A DNA stretch of 64,000 nucleotides from DATATV01 sp036268615. GTDB taxonomy: Bacteria; Actinomycetota; Actinomycetes; Mycobacteriales; Pseudonocardiaceae. The position numbers were made by a program, and so were the translations under genes. Positions 50,978 through 59,202 of this stretch are shown piece after piece (the stretch's first letter is position 1; each line of letters opens with the position of its first letter). The notes beneath the pieces are model-generated. The model had not been told where the DNA came from and ran no database searches. It was given only the letters and a program-made list of their open reading frames with translations. The stretch covers positions 36,899 through 100,898 of the forward strand of contig DATATV010000120.1 of NCBI GenBank assembly GCA_036268615.1. Reading direction: 5' to 3'.

Positions 50978-52911
50978 GTGTAACTCCGCTGAGTGGGGTG
51001 GACGTAGTCGAAGTCCAGGGATTCCTTGTGCAGCACGGGGGACTGGTCCTCGCCGCGGTACTCCCACGCCGACACGTGGCTGAAGTTCTCGTCGTCGCGC
51101 TGCGCCTCGCCGTCGGGAGTCTGGTGCTCCTCGCGGAAGTGGCCGCCGCAGGACTCCTCCCGGCTCAGCGCGTCGAGCAACATCAGCTCGCCGAACTCCA
51201 GGAAGTCCGCGACCCGGTTGGCCTTCTCCAGTTCCTGGTTGAGCTCCTCGCCGGTGCCCGGCACCTTCACCGAACGCCAGAACTCCTCCCGCAGCTCCGG
51301 AATCCGGCCCAGCGCCTTGCGCAGCCCGTCGGCGTTGCGGGCCATGCCGCAGTGGTCCCACAGCAGCGAGCCCAGCTCCCGGTGGAACGAGTCGACCGTG
51401 CGGGTTCCGTTGATGGACAACAACTTCGCCAGCCGACCGGACACCTCCGACTCCACCTGGGTAACCACCGGATGGTCGGTGCCGACCTCGGTGAGGCCAC
51501 CGCGGGCGATGTAGTCGTTGACCGTCGTCGGCAGTACGAAGTAGCCGTCGGCCAGGCCCTGCATCAGCGCCGAGGCGCCCAGCCGGTTCGCGCCGTGGTC
51601 GGAGAAGTTGGCCTCCCCGATGACGAACAGGCCCGGCACAGTGCTCTGCAGGTCGTAGTCGACCCACAGCCCGCCCATCGTGTAGTGGATCGCCGGGTAG
51701 ATGCGCATCGGCACCTGGTACGGGTTCTCCGCGGTGATCCGGGCGTACATGTCGAACAGGTTGCCGTACTTGGCTTCGATCGCCTGGCGGCCGAGCCGCT
51801 TGATCGCGTCGGCGAAGTCGAGGTACACGCCGAGGCCGCCCGGCCCGACGCCGTTGCCCGCGTCGCACTGGTTCTTGGCCGCCCGGGAGGCGATGTCGCG
51901 TGGGACCAGGTTGCCGAAGCTGGGATAGATCCGCTCCAGGTAGTAGTCCCGCTCGTCCTCGGGGATCTCGTTGGGCGGCCGGGTGTCGCCCTGCTGCTTG
52001 GGCACCCAGATGCGACCGTCGTTGCGCAGCGATTCGCTCATCAGGGTGAGCTTGGACTGGTGCTCGCCCGAGCGCGGGATGCAGGTCGGGTGGATCTGGG
52101 TGTAACACGGGTTGGCCAGGTAGGCGCCGCGCTTGTGGGCGCGCCAGATCGCGCTGGCGTTGGAGCCCTTCGCGTTGGTGGACAGGTAGAACACGTTGCC
52201 GTAACCACCGGAGGCGAGCACCACCGCGTCGGCGAGGTGCGTCTCCACCTGGCCGGTCACCAGGTCGCGGGCGACGATTCCGCGGGCCTTGCCGTCGATC
52301 ACGATCAGGTCGAGCATCTCGGTGCGCGGGTGGATCTCGACGTTGCCCGCGTCGATCTGCCGGGACAGCGCCTGGTAGGCGCCGATCAGCAACTGCTGGC
52401 CGGTCTGGCCGCGGGCGTAGAAGGTGCGCTGCACCTGCACGCCGCCGAACGAGCGGGTGTCCAACAGGCCGCCGTACTCGCGGGCGAACGGCACGCCCTG
52501 GGCCACCGCCTGGTCGATGATCTCCACCGAGACCTGGGACAGCCGGTAGACGTTCGACTCGCGGGAGCGGAAGTCGCCGCCCTTCACCGTGTCGTAGAAC
52601 AGCCGGTGCACCGAGTCGCCGTCGTTGCGGTAGTTCTTGGCCTCGTTGATGCCGCCCTGCGCGGCCACCGAGTGCGCCCGGCGCGGCGAGTCCTGGAAGC
52701 AGAACTGGATGACGTGGTAACCCTGTTCGGCCAGCGTCGCACCGGCCGAGCCACCGGCCAGGCCGGTGCCCACCACGATCACCCGGTGCTTGCGCCGGTT
52801 GGCCGGGTTGACCAGCTTGGCCTCGAACTTACGCTGGTCCCAGCGGCCCTCGATCGCTCCGGTGGGTGCCTTGGTGTCGACGAGCGGCTCGCCGACGGTG
52901 TAGTCGAGCAT
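50974..52911 (-). CDS. sdhA: succinate dehydrogenase flavoprotein subunit
   Basis: 645-residue FAD subunit oxidising succinate to fumarate in the TCA cycle. Seen: HRVIVVGTGLAGGSAGATLA FAD motif near 43, flavin-linking His in RRAHSVAAQGGINEAKNYRN near 82, ARGQTGQQLL, the catalytic-region HYTMGGLWVDYD, and GANRLGASALMQGLADGYF. The long sequence matches the mycobacterial Rv0248c-type enzyme. One base separates it from sdhC. Confidence 0.97.
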   Translation of the reverse strand: MLDYTVGEPLVDTKAPTGAIEGRWDQRKFEAKLVNPANRRKHRVIVVGTGLAGGSAGATLAEQGYHVIQFCFQDSPRRAHSVAAQGGINEAKNYRNDGDSVHRLFYDTVKGGDFRSRESNVYRLSQVSVEIIDQAVAQGVPFAREYGGLLDTRSFGGVQVQRTFYARGQTGQQLLIGAYQALSRQIDAGNVEIHPRTEMLDLIVIDGKARGIVARDLVTGQVETHLADAVVLASGGYGNVFYLSTNAKGSNASAIWRAHKRGAYLANPCYTQIHPTCIPRSGEHQSKLTLMSESLRNDGRIWVPKQQGDTRPPNEIPEDERDYYLERIYPSFGNLVPRDIASRAAKNQCDAGNGVGPGGLGVYLDFADAIKRLGRQAIEAKYGNLFDMYARITAENPYQVPMRIYPAIHYTMGGLWVDYDLQSTVPGLFVIGEANFSDHGANRLGASALMQGLADGYFVLPTTVNDYIARGGLTEVGTDHPVVTQVESEVSGRLAKLLSINGTRTVDSFHRELGSLLWDHCGMARNADGLRKALGRIPELREEFWRSVKVPGTGEELNQELEKANRVADFLEFGELMLLDALSREESCGGHFREEHQTPDGEAQRDDENFSHVSAWEYRGEDQSPVLHKESLDFDYVHPTQRSYT

Positions 52912-52912
52912 G

Positions 52913-53629
52913 TCAGCTCACCAGCCCTGTCATCACGCCGATCGGAACCATCAGGAAGCCGGCGGTGACCACCACGGCCAGCGTCGTGCCGGTGGTCCTG
53001 ATCACCTTGTTCCGGGTGGGACGATTGATACCGAGTGTCTGGGCGGCACTCCAGAAGCCGTGGTTGATGTGCAAGCCGAGCATCAGCAGCGCGACGATGT
53101 AGATCAGGTTGATCCACCAGACCTGGAAGTCCACCACCACGTTGTGATACGGCTGGCCCGCCTCGAAGTTCGGGTTCACCACGCCGAGGGTGAGGTCGAG
53201 GATGTGCCAGATGATGAACAGCGCCAGGATGGTGCCGCCCCAGCGCATGGTCCGGGTGGCGAACGTCGCCTTCGACCGTTGGCCGTGCACGTAGCGCACC
53301 GGCCGGGCCTTCAGGTCCCGTCTGGACAGTTGGGTGGCCGCTGTGATGTGTGCGACAACAGCCACGACGAGCACCACTCGCTGGATCCAGAGGAACCAGC
53401 TGTAGTGCAGCGCGGGCTCGCCGATCGTGCGCAGCCAGCCTGCGTAGTTGTTGAAGTCGGTGGAACCGAAGAAGATTTTCAGGTTGCCCAGCATGTGCAC
53501 CAGCAGGAACAACAACATCAGCAGGCCGGACACGGCCATCACGGTCTTCTTGCCGATCGTCGTGTCCCAGAAGATGCGCACGGAGGATCGTCTGCGCTGC
53601 GCCACATCGGCTGCCAGATCAACTGCCAC
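52913..53629 (-). CDS. sdhC: succinate dehydrogenase cytochrome b subunit
   Basis: 238-residue membrane anchor with five helices. Four helix histidines (LLVHMLGNLK, VVAHITAA, IIWHILDLT, LHINHGFW) suggest two heme b groups as in Bacillus-type menaquinone-linked enzymes. First gene of the sdhCAB operon; divergent from a LysR gene with a shared dyad at 53678. ATG 53629. Confidence 0.93.
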   Translation of the reverse strand: MAVDLAADVAQRRRSSVRIFWDTTIGKKTVMAVSGLLMLLFLLVHMLGNLKIFFGSTDFNNYAGWLRTIGEPALHYSWFLWIQRVVLVVAVVAHITAATQLSRRDLKARPVRYVHGQRSKATFATRTMRWGGTILALFIIWHILDLTLGVVNPNFEAGQPYHNVVVDFQVWWINLIYIVALLMLGLHINHGFWSAAQTLGINRPTRNKVIRTTGTTLAVVVTAGFLMVPIGVMTGLVS

Positions 53630-53677
53630 GTCATTCGACGCTAGGCCGCGGTTCAGCAGAGGTCAAACAGATGAAAA

Positions 53678-53692
53678 CTCTGATGATCAGAG
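53678..53692. promoter_or_regulatory. LysR-type box
   Basis: CTCTGAT-G-ATCAGAG, a perfect 15-bp dyad containing T-N11-A, located between the divergent sdhC (start 53629) and LysR (start 53713) genes. Fits the recognition site of the adjacent LysR regulator. Confidence 0.65.
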
Positions 53693-53712
53693 GGTCTGGC
53701 TATCATTGGGTC

Positions 53713-54666
53713 ATGCAGTTCCAGCAGCTCGCGTATTTCGTCGCCGTCGCCGACGCCCGGCACTTCACCAGGGCGGCCGAGCAGATGCAGGTCGCGCAAC
53801 CCTCGCTGTCCCAGCAGGTGCGCGCGCTGGAACACGACCTCGGCGCGCCGCTGTTCCACCGCATCCGCGGAAACGTCTCGCTGACCGAGGCCGGTGAGAC
53901 GCTGCTGCCCATCGCCCGGCGCATCCTGGACGAGACCGACACCGCCTACCGGGCCATCCGCGAGCTGGACGAGCTGGGCCGTGGCCGGGTCCGGTTGGGC
54001 GCCACCCCCAGCCTGTGCACCGGCCTGCTGCCCACCATGCTGGCCACCTTCTGTCGGGACTACCCGGGTATCGAGTTGGTGCTCAACGAGGGCGGCTCGC
54101 GCGACCTGCAGACCGCACTCTCGGAGGGCGCGTTGGACCTGGCGATGATCGTCGACTCGCGGGTGCAGGACGAGCCGAGGCTGTCCACCTTGCCGCTGTT
54201 CGTCGAGGAACTCGTGCTCATCTCACCGAAGGGCGCGCCCACCCCGGTGCCCGGTCTGCGGATGCCGATCCGGGAGCTGAAGGGCCGTCCGCTGGTCATG
54301 TTCCGGCGCGGCTACGACCTGCGCGAGGCGACCGAGGTGGCCTGCCGGGCCGAGGGCTTCGAGCCGACCTTCGCCATCGAGGGCGGTGAGATGGACGCGG
54401 TGCTCGAATTCGTCAAGGCCGGTATCGGTCTGGCCGTGGTGCCCAGCACGGTGGTCGGCGACCGGTTCTCGATGACCCAGTTCAGCGCGCCCGGCCTGAC
54501 CAGGACCGTGCGCCTGGCCTACCGCCGTGACCTCGAACCGACCAGGGCGGTGCGCGCGCTACAGGAGGCGATCACCACCTTCCTGGACCGCGCGGCCACC
54601 AACGATCACCTGCCGCCGGGCACCCGCGCGCTGATCGCCGCTGGTCAGCGCGGGCCGCGCGACTGA
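53713..54666 (+). CDS. LysR family regulator divergent from sdhCAB
   Basis: 317-residue LysR: HTH residues about 1-60 (MQFQQLAYFVAVADARHFTR; AQPSLSQQVRALEHDLGAPL), effector domain with GGSRDLQTALSEGALDLAMI and FVKAGIGLAVVPSTVV. Such OxyR/CynR-like regulators sense small metabolites. Start at ATG 53713 where the HTH begins. Its position suggests control of succinate dehydrogenase (inference). Confidence 0.93.
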   Translation: MQFQQLAYFVAVADARHFTRAAEQMQVAQPSLSQQVRALEHDLGAPLFHRIRGNVSLTEAGETLLPIARRILDETDTAYRAIRELDELGRGRVRLGATPSLCTGLLPTMLATFCRDYPGIELVLNEGGSRDLQTALSEGALDLAMIVDSRVQDEPRLSTLPLFVEELVLISPKGAPTPVPGLRMPIRELKGRPLVMFRRGYDLREATEVACRAEGFEPTFAIEGGEMDAVLEFVKAGIGLAVVPSTVVGDRFSMTQFSAPGLTRTVRLAYRRDLEPTRAVRALQEAITTFLDRAATNDHLPPGTRALIAAGQRGPRD

Positions 54667-54835
54667 CCGGCAGTTCCCTGGCACGGTCGGCTTTGTGCCA
54701 ACTCCGGGCGAAGGTGAAGGGCTTTCGGTGCCGCGCGCGGCCGACGCACGGTGGCCAATCATGGTTAGCTGACCCTGCGGCGGCGACGGTCATCGGGGTC
54801 CGTGCCGGGTGTTCGGCGAGCGAAGGGAAACGGAA

Positions 54836-56143
54836 ATGGGTGAACCGACTCGCATCGTGATCGTCGGCGGCGGTTTCGCCGGACACAACGCGGCCCGCTC
54901 GCTGACCAAGGCGCTGCCCGACGGAGCCGACGTCGAGATCGTCATGATCAACAAGACGGACTACTTCCTCTACCTCCCGCTGCTGCCCGAGGTCGCCGCT
55001 GCCGTCGTCGACCCGCGGCGGGTGACCGTGTCGCTGCCGGCCACGCTGCCCGGGGTGCGACTCAAACTCGGTGCGGTGGACGGGATTTCCCTCGACGAGC
55101 GCACGGTGTCCTACGCCGACGCGGAGGGCGGCCGGCACGAACTCGGCTACGACCGGCTGATCCTGGCCGCCGGCAGCGTCAACAAGCTGCTGCCCATTCC
55201 CGGCGTCGCCGAGCACGCGCACGGCTTCCGGGGCGTGGCCGAGGCGCTGTACCTGCGCGACCACGTGATCCGACAGGTCGAACTCGCCGCGGCCACCGAC
55301 GACCCGGACGAGCGAGCCGCGCGCTGCACCTTCGTCGTGGTCGGCGCCGGCTACACCGGAACCGAGGTCGCCGCCCAGGGCCCGCTGTTCACCGAGGCGA
55401 TCGCCAAGCGGCATCCGGAGCTGGCCGAGCAGCGAATGCGCTGGCTACTGCTGGACACAGCGAACAAGGTGCTGCCCGAGCTGGCCTCTCGACTGTCCAG
55501 AGCGGCCGACCGGGTGCTGCGGCACCGGGGCATCGACGTGCAGATGGGTACCTCGGTGGCCGAGGCGACCAGCGACGGCGTCAAGCTGACCAGCGGCGAG
55601 TTCGTGCCCTCGCGCACGCTGGTCTGGTGCGTCGGGGTGCGGCCGGACCCGTTGGTCGAGGCGGCCGGGCTGCCGACGCTCAAGGGTCGGCTGGTGGTGG
55701 AACCCACGCTTGAGGTGCCGGGGCATCCTGAAGTGCTGGCCTGTGGTGATGCCGCCGCGGTGCCGGATCTGACCCGGTCCGGTCAGGTGACCGCCATGAC
55801 GGCTCAACATGCGGCGCGCCAGGGCACGCTTGCCGGCAAGAATGTCGCGGCTTCGTTGGGGTTCGGATCGAAGCGCAAGTACAAGCACCATGATCTCGGG
55901 TTTGTCGTCGATCTTGGTGGGAATCAGGCCGCGGCCGATCCGTTGCACATTCCGCTGTCCGGGTTTCCGGCCAAGGTTGTCACTCGGGGATATCACCTGT
56001 TGTCGATGCCGGGAAACCGGATTCGGACCGCGGTGGACTGGATTCTGGATGCGGTTCTGGGCAGACAGTCGGTGCAGTTGGGATTGGTTCGGGGAGTTGC
56101 TGTTCCGTTGGACACGTCCACGCCTTCGGACTCACCCGCATAG
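54836..56143 (+). CDS. ndh: type II NADH dehydrogenase (NDH-2)
   Basis: 435-residue pyridine nucleotide-disulphide oxidoreductase: FAD motif IVIVGGGFAGHNAARSL near 7, NADH motif VVVGAGYTGTEVAAQGP near 166, ACGDAAAVPD near 296, and an amphipathic C-terminus. Non-proton-pumping NADH:menaquinone reductase is the likely role; flavoprotein relatives such as sulfide:quinone reductase are less likely. ATG 54836 follows AAGGGA. From about 55680 codon usage shifts to T/G-ending codons, as at the ends of two other genes in this window; a copy of the dispersed repeat follows the stop. Confidence 0.85.
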   Translation: MGEPTRIVIVGGGFAGHNAARSLTKALPDGADVEIVMINKTDYFLYLPLLPEVAAAVVDPRRVTVSLPATLPGVRLKLGAVDGISLDERTVSYADAEGGRHELGYDRLILAAGSVNKLLPIPGVAEHAHGFRGVAEALYLRDHVIRQVELAAATDDPDERAARCTFVVVGAGYTGTEVAAQGPLFTEAIAKRHPELAEQRMRWLLLDTANKVLPELASRLSRAADRVLRHRGIDVQMGTSVAEATSDGVKLTSGEFVPSRTLVWCVGVRPDPLVEAAGLPTLKGRLVVEPTLEVPGHPEVLACGDAAAVPDLTRSGQVTAMTAQHAARQGTLAGKNVAASLGFGSKRKYKHHDLGFVVDLGGNQAAADPLHIPLSGFPAKVVTRGYHLLSMPGNRIRTAVDWILDAVLGRQSVQLGLVRGVAVPLDTSTPSDSPA

Positions 56144-56144
56144 G

Positions 56145-56190
56145 GCCGGCCTGTCGCGACAGCGACGTCCAGGCCAGGAGCGAAGCGGCC
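56145..56190 (+). repeat. full copy of dispersed repeat
   Basis: GGCCGGCCTGTCGCGACAG, CGACGTCCAGGCCAGGAGCG, AAGCGGCC, two bases after the NDH-2 stop and between convergent genes. It contains the perfect 10-bp palindrome TGTCGCGACA. Confidence 0.75.
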
Positions 56191-56196
56191 CGGTGC

Positions 56197-56223
56197 CACT
56201 TCCCTCACCCTGTCAGGGAAGTG
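56197..56223. terminator. hairpin between NDH-2 and PadR genes
   Basis: 9-bp perfect stem CACTTCCCT / AGGGAAGTG with a 9-base loop, between the convergent stops at 56143 and 56250. Confidence 0.65.
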
Positions 56224-56249
56224 TGGCCACTTCGGTCCACAGGGGACGT

Positions 56250-56843
56250 TCAACTCATTTGCCCCTGCTCGGCGAGCATCGTCTCGGCCTGGTCGCACCA
56301 GACGAGTTCGGCGTTGGCCAGCGCCAGTGTGTGTGCCCGCACCAGCGAGGTGGCAAGCACCGCGTTCGGGCCGCGGCTCGCCTGGTCAGGCCCGTGCGGG
56401 TCGGGGATGACCGCCTCGGCGAGGTCCCGGCGCCGACCGGCTTCGGTGCGGCGCTGCTGGATCAGCGACAGCATGGCGTCCGGGCCGGCGTGGTCGGCGA
56501 ACATCAGCTTGACCATGCCTTCGTCCCGGCGCTGGGGCGGCGCGGGCTCGATGCGCAGCCAGCGGTCCAGCACCTCGGCGCCGCGTTCGGTGAGCTGCCA
56601 GCTGGTCTGCCGGCCGCCGTCCGTTGTGGCGTCGCTCGGGGTGATGAAACCCTGTTCCTGCAACACTTTCAGCTGCGGATAGAGCTGCCCGTAGCTCACT
56701 CCCCAGAAGTGCCCGACCGAGCGCTGCACCGCCTGGTGCACCTGATAGCCGTTGCGTGGACAGATCGACAGGAAGCCCAGCACGGTCCAGCCGGTCGGCG
56801 TCAGTTTGGGCAGCTCGTCGTTATATCTGCCAGATATAGCCAC
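56250..56843 (-). CDS. PadR family regulator
   Basis: 197-residue PadR protein: winged helix residues about 12-95 (LTPTGWTVLGFLSICPRNGY; SYGQLYPQLKVLQEQGFI; GRQTSWQLTERGAEVL) and a helical C-terminal dimer domain (Vir-like). GTG 56843 is the first usable start, but a perfect palindrome lies at codons 2-8, so transcription may be leaderless or the true start may differ. Target gene unknown; it is convergent with NDH-2. Confidence 0.85.
   Translation of the reverse strand: MAISGRYNDELPKLTPTGWTVLGFLSICPRNGYQVHQAVQRSVGHFWGVSYGQLYPQLKVLQEQGFITPSDATTDGGRQTSWQLTERGAEVLDRWLRIEPAPPQRRDEGMVKLMFADHAGPDAMLSLIQQRRTEAGRRRDLAEAVIPDPHGPDQASRGPNAVLATSLVRAHTLALANAELVWCDQAETMLAEQGQMS
56822..56838. promoter_or_regulatory. 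TATATCTG-C-CAGATATA operator
   Basis: Perfect 17-bp palindrome, AT-rich in a GC-rich background, overlapping the first codons of the PadR gene. The ATATC/GATAT form is like known PadR sites, so autoregulation is likely. Confidence 0.6.
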
Positions 56844-56921
56844 GACAGCAGAGTAGCACCGCGATCGGGGTGAAGCGCACGTCCCACGGGTATGGCGGCG
56901 CACACAGCGGCCTGCCGATTC

Positions 56922-57632
56922 TCAACGCGACCGGCCGGCGAACCGGACCAGGCGGTCGTGCGCGGCCTGGAGGTGGGCGCGCATCGCCTCGGCGGCCGCC
57001 GCCGGGTCGCCGGCGGTGATCGCCCTGACGATCCGGTGGTGCTCGGCGGCCGTCTCGGCGGCCATCGGGACCGCCGCGTCCGACTGCCGGTACAGCCGGT
57101 AGAGGTGCAGGTGGGCGCGCAGCCGGCTGATCGCCTCGTGCAGCAGGGGACTGCCACCGGCTGCCGCGATCGTGTCATGGAACCGGGCGTCCAGGGCGAC
57201 CTGCTCGCGGTAGGCCGGGTAGCCCGCGCCGGTCGGGATGGTGGCCAGTGCCTGAGTCAGGTCAGTGCGGTCGGCCGGCGCGGGCGCGCCGGCGGCCAGC
57301 CTCGCGGCCTCCGGTTCGAGCAGCAGTCGCAGGCGGAACAGGTCCTCGAAGGCGGCCGGGTCGAGCAGCGGGCTGACCGTGTAACCCGCCAACGGGCGCT
57401 TGCTGACCAGGCCCTCCGCGTCCAGCCGGGCCAGCGCCTCGCGGACCGGTGTCGGCGACACGTCCAGGTCGCGGGCCAGGCCGTCCATGCTGATCCGGGC
57501 GCCCGCCGCCAGCCGACTGTCCATGATCAACTGCTTGACCGTCTCGTAGGTCGAGTCGCCGAGCACCGACCGGCGGGGCCGGTCCACGTCGGCCAGTAGC
57601 GGGTCCGCCTTCGAGGTCCTCCTGACCGCCAT
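56922..57632 (-). CDS. GntR family regulator, FCD type
   Basis: 236-residue repressor: HTH about 27-92 (ISMDGLARDLDVSPTPVREA), FCD domain with LDARFHDTIAAAGGSPLL and EHHRIVRAI. ATG 57632 preceded by a G-rich weak site. Third gene after the enolase-superfamily enzyme and mutarotase, all leftward with short gaps, and likely acts on the ATCCTA/TAGGAT site at 59185. Confidence 0.9.
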   Translation of the reverse strand: MAVRRTSKADPLLADVDRPRRSVLGDSTYETVKQLIMDSRLAAGARISMDGLARDLDVSPTPVREALARLDAEGLVSKRPLAGYTVSPLLDPAAFEDLFRLRLLLEPEAARLAAGAPAPADRTDLTQALATIPTGAGYPAYREQVALDARFHDTIAAAGGSPLLHEAISRLRAHLHLYRLYRQSDAAVPMAAETAAEHHRIVRAITAGDPAAAAEAMRAHLQAAHDRLVRFAGRSR

Positions 57633-57687
57633 CCGCCGTCCGCCCCCTTCCGGATAACCGCAGGCCACGAGGATATCCGGCGGTGGC

Positions 57688-58017
57688 TCAGTCGGTGTGG
57701 AACACCTCTTCGGCCGGGGCCCACCAGTCCTCGCCCGCGGTGTCCACCGGCTGCTGGCACGGGTCGGTCAGTGTCCACCAGCGCCGTGTCTCCGGGTCCT
57801 CGGCCATCAGCGCGAGATCCGCGTCCAGGTCGGTGCCGACGTACTCGAAGTAGCTGAACAGCAGCCCGTCGCGGAGGAAGATCGAGTAGTTCCGGATGTT
57901 GCACCGGTGGATCGTGCTCAGTACCGACGGCCATGGGTCGGCGTGCAGCGCGCGGTACTCGGCTGCCGCCTCCGGCCGCAGCTTGATCACCGACGCGAAG
58001 CGTTTCCCTTGGGTCAC
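57688..58017 (-). CDS. L-rhamnose mutarotase family protein
   Basis: 109-residue RhaM/FucU-like dimeric alpha-beta barrel: KRFASVIKLRPEAAAEYRAL at the start, RNYSIFLRDGLLFSYFEYVG in the middle, WWTLTDPCQQPVD at the end. Interconverts alpha and beta anomers of a deoxyhexose such as L-rhamnose or L-fucose. GTG 58017 chosen (AAGGGAG upstream); GTG 58023 also possible. Next to an acid-sugar dehydratase-like gene. Confidence 0.87.
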   Translation of the reverse strand: MTQGKRFASVIKLRPEAAAEYRALHADPWPSVLSTIHRCNIRNYSIFLRDGLLFSYFEYVGTDLDADLALMAEDPETRRWWTLTDPCQQPVDTAGEDWWAPAEEVFHTD

Positions 58018-58069
58018 CGTCACTCCCTTGCCAGCACCGACACCGAGCCGACAGCGTAGATCAACCCGG

Positions 58070-59158
58070 TCAGGCCACCCGGCGGTCGTCGATCGCGGCC
58101 CGGTCCCAGGCGATGCCAAGGCCCGGCGTGTCCGGTGCGACCGCGTGCCCCTCGTGCACCGTCATCTCCTCGGTGGTGACCGCGCGCAGCTGCGGGATGT
58201 GCTCGACCAGCTGGCCGTTGGGTACCGCGGCGGCGAGGCTCACGTGCAGTTCCATCAGGAAGTGCGGGCACACCGCGATGTTGAACGCCTCGGCCAGGTG
58301 CGCGACCTTCAGCCAGGGCGTGATTCCGCCGATCCGGGCGACGTCCACCTGCACGATCCCGGCCGCGCCGGCCGTGAGGTACTCCCGGAACTGCGCGACC
58401 GAGTAGAGCGACTCGCCCACCGCGATCGGGATCGACGTGGCCGCGGCGAGCCGGGCGTGCCCGGTCACGTCGTCGGCCGGCAGCGGCTCCTCCAGCCAGG
58501 ACAGCCCGAACGGCTCGAAGGCGTGCGCCCGGCGGCGCGCTTCGGCCAGGGTCATCGACTGGTTGGCGTCGACCATGATCCGCGGCTCGGGCCCCAGCGC
58601 GTCCCGCAGCGCGCGCAGCCGCTCGACGTCCTCGTGCAGCTCGGGCTTGCCCACCTTGACCTTCACCCCGACCCAGCCGGCGGCCCGGGCAGTGAGCGCG
58701 TTGGCCACCAGTTCGTCGGTCGGCAGGTGCAGCCAGCCACCCTCGGTGTCGTAGAGCGGCACCCGCTGCCGATGGCCGCCGGCCAGCCGCCACAACGGTT
58801 CGCCGGCCCGCCGACAGCGCAGGTCCCACAGTGCCGTGTCCACCGCGGCCAGCGCGAGCGAGGTGATCGCGCCGACGGTGGTCGCCCGGGTGGAGGCGAA
58901 CAGCTGGGCCCACACCTGCTCGATGTTCCGCGCGTCCGATCCGACCAGCTGCGGCACGAAGTGCTCGCGCAGCATGGCCAGCACGGCCCGGCCGCCGGTG
59001 CCGATGGTGTAGGAGTAGCCGACGCCGGTCAGCCCGTCGTCGCAGGTCAGCTCGACGAACAGGGTCTCCTGCTTGAGAAACGCCTGCACCGCGTCGGACC
59101 GAACAGTCTCCACCTCGATGTCCACCAGGTAGGCGGTGGCAGCCGTGATCTTCGGCAC
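58070..59158 (-). CDS. mandelate racemase/muconate lactonizing-type sugar acid dehydratase
   Basis: 362-residue enolase-superfamily enzyme. Seen: VGVKVKVGK (K-x-K bases) near 157, metal ligands Asp in IMVDANQS, Glu in WLEEPLP and Glu in AVGESLY, and His in VCPHFLMELH near 300. The superfamily removes a proton alpha to a carboxylate; with the neighbouring mutarotase, a dehydratase for a sugar acid such as L-fuconate or L-rhamnonate is the best guess. GTG 59158 after GGGAGA. First gene of the unit, downstream of the GntR dyad. Confidence 0.88.
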   Translation of the reverse strand: MPKITAATAYLVDIEVETVRSDAVQAFLKQETLFVELTCDDGLTGVGYSYTIGTGGRAVLAMLREHFVPQLVGSDARNIEQVWAQLFASTRATTVGAITSLALAAVDTALWDLRCRRAGEPLWRLAGGHRQRVPLYDTEGGWLHLPTDELVANALTARAAGWVGVKVKVGKPELHEDVERLRALRDALGPEPRIMVDANQSMTLAEARRRAHAFEPFGLSWLEEPLPADDVTGHARLAAATSIPIAVGESLYSVAQFREYLTAGAAGIVQVDVARIGGITPWLKVAHLAEAFNIAVCPHFLMELHVSLAAAVPNGQLVEHIPQLRAVTTEEMTVHEGHAVAPDTPGLGIAWDRAAIDDRRVA

Positions 59159-59184
59159 CGGGTCTCCCGTCGTCGGTTCCGAAT

Positions 59185-59196
59185 ATCCTATAGGAT
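59185..59196. promoter_or_regulatory. ATCCTA-TAGGAT operator
   Basis: Perfect 12-bp palindrome 26 bases before the dehydratase start, in an AT-rich patch. Form matches FCD-type GntR sites; likely bound by the GntR protein of this operon. Confidence 0.65.
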
Positions 59197-59202
59197 TTTT
59201 GC

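Noticed and set aside
50998..52968. 656-codon plus-strand frame opposite sdhA
   Set aside because: Shadow of sdhA; no recognisable domain.
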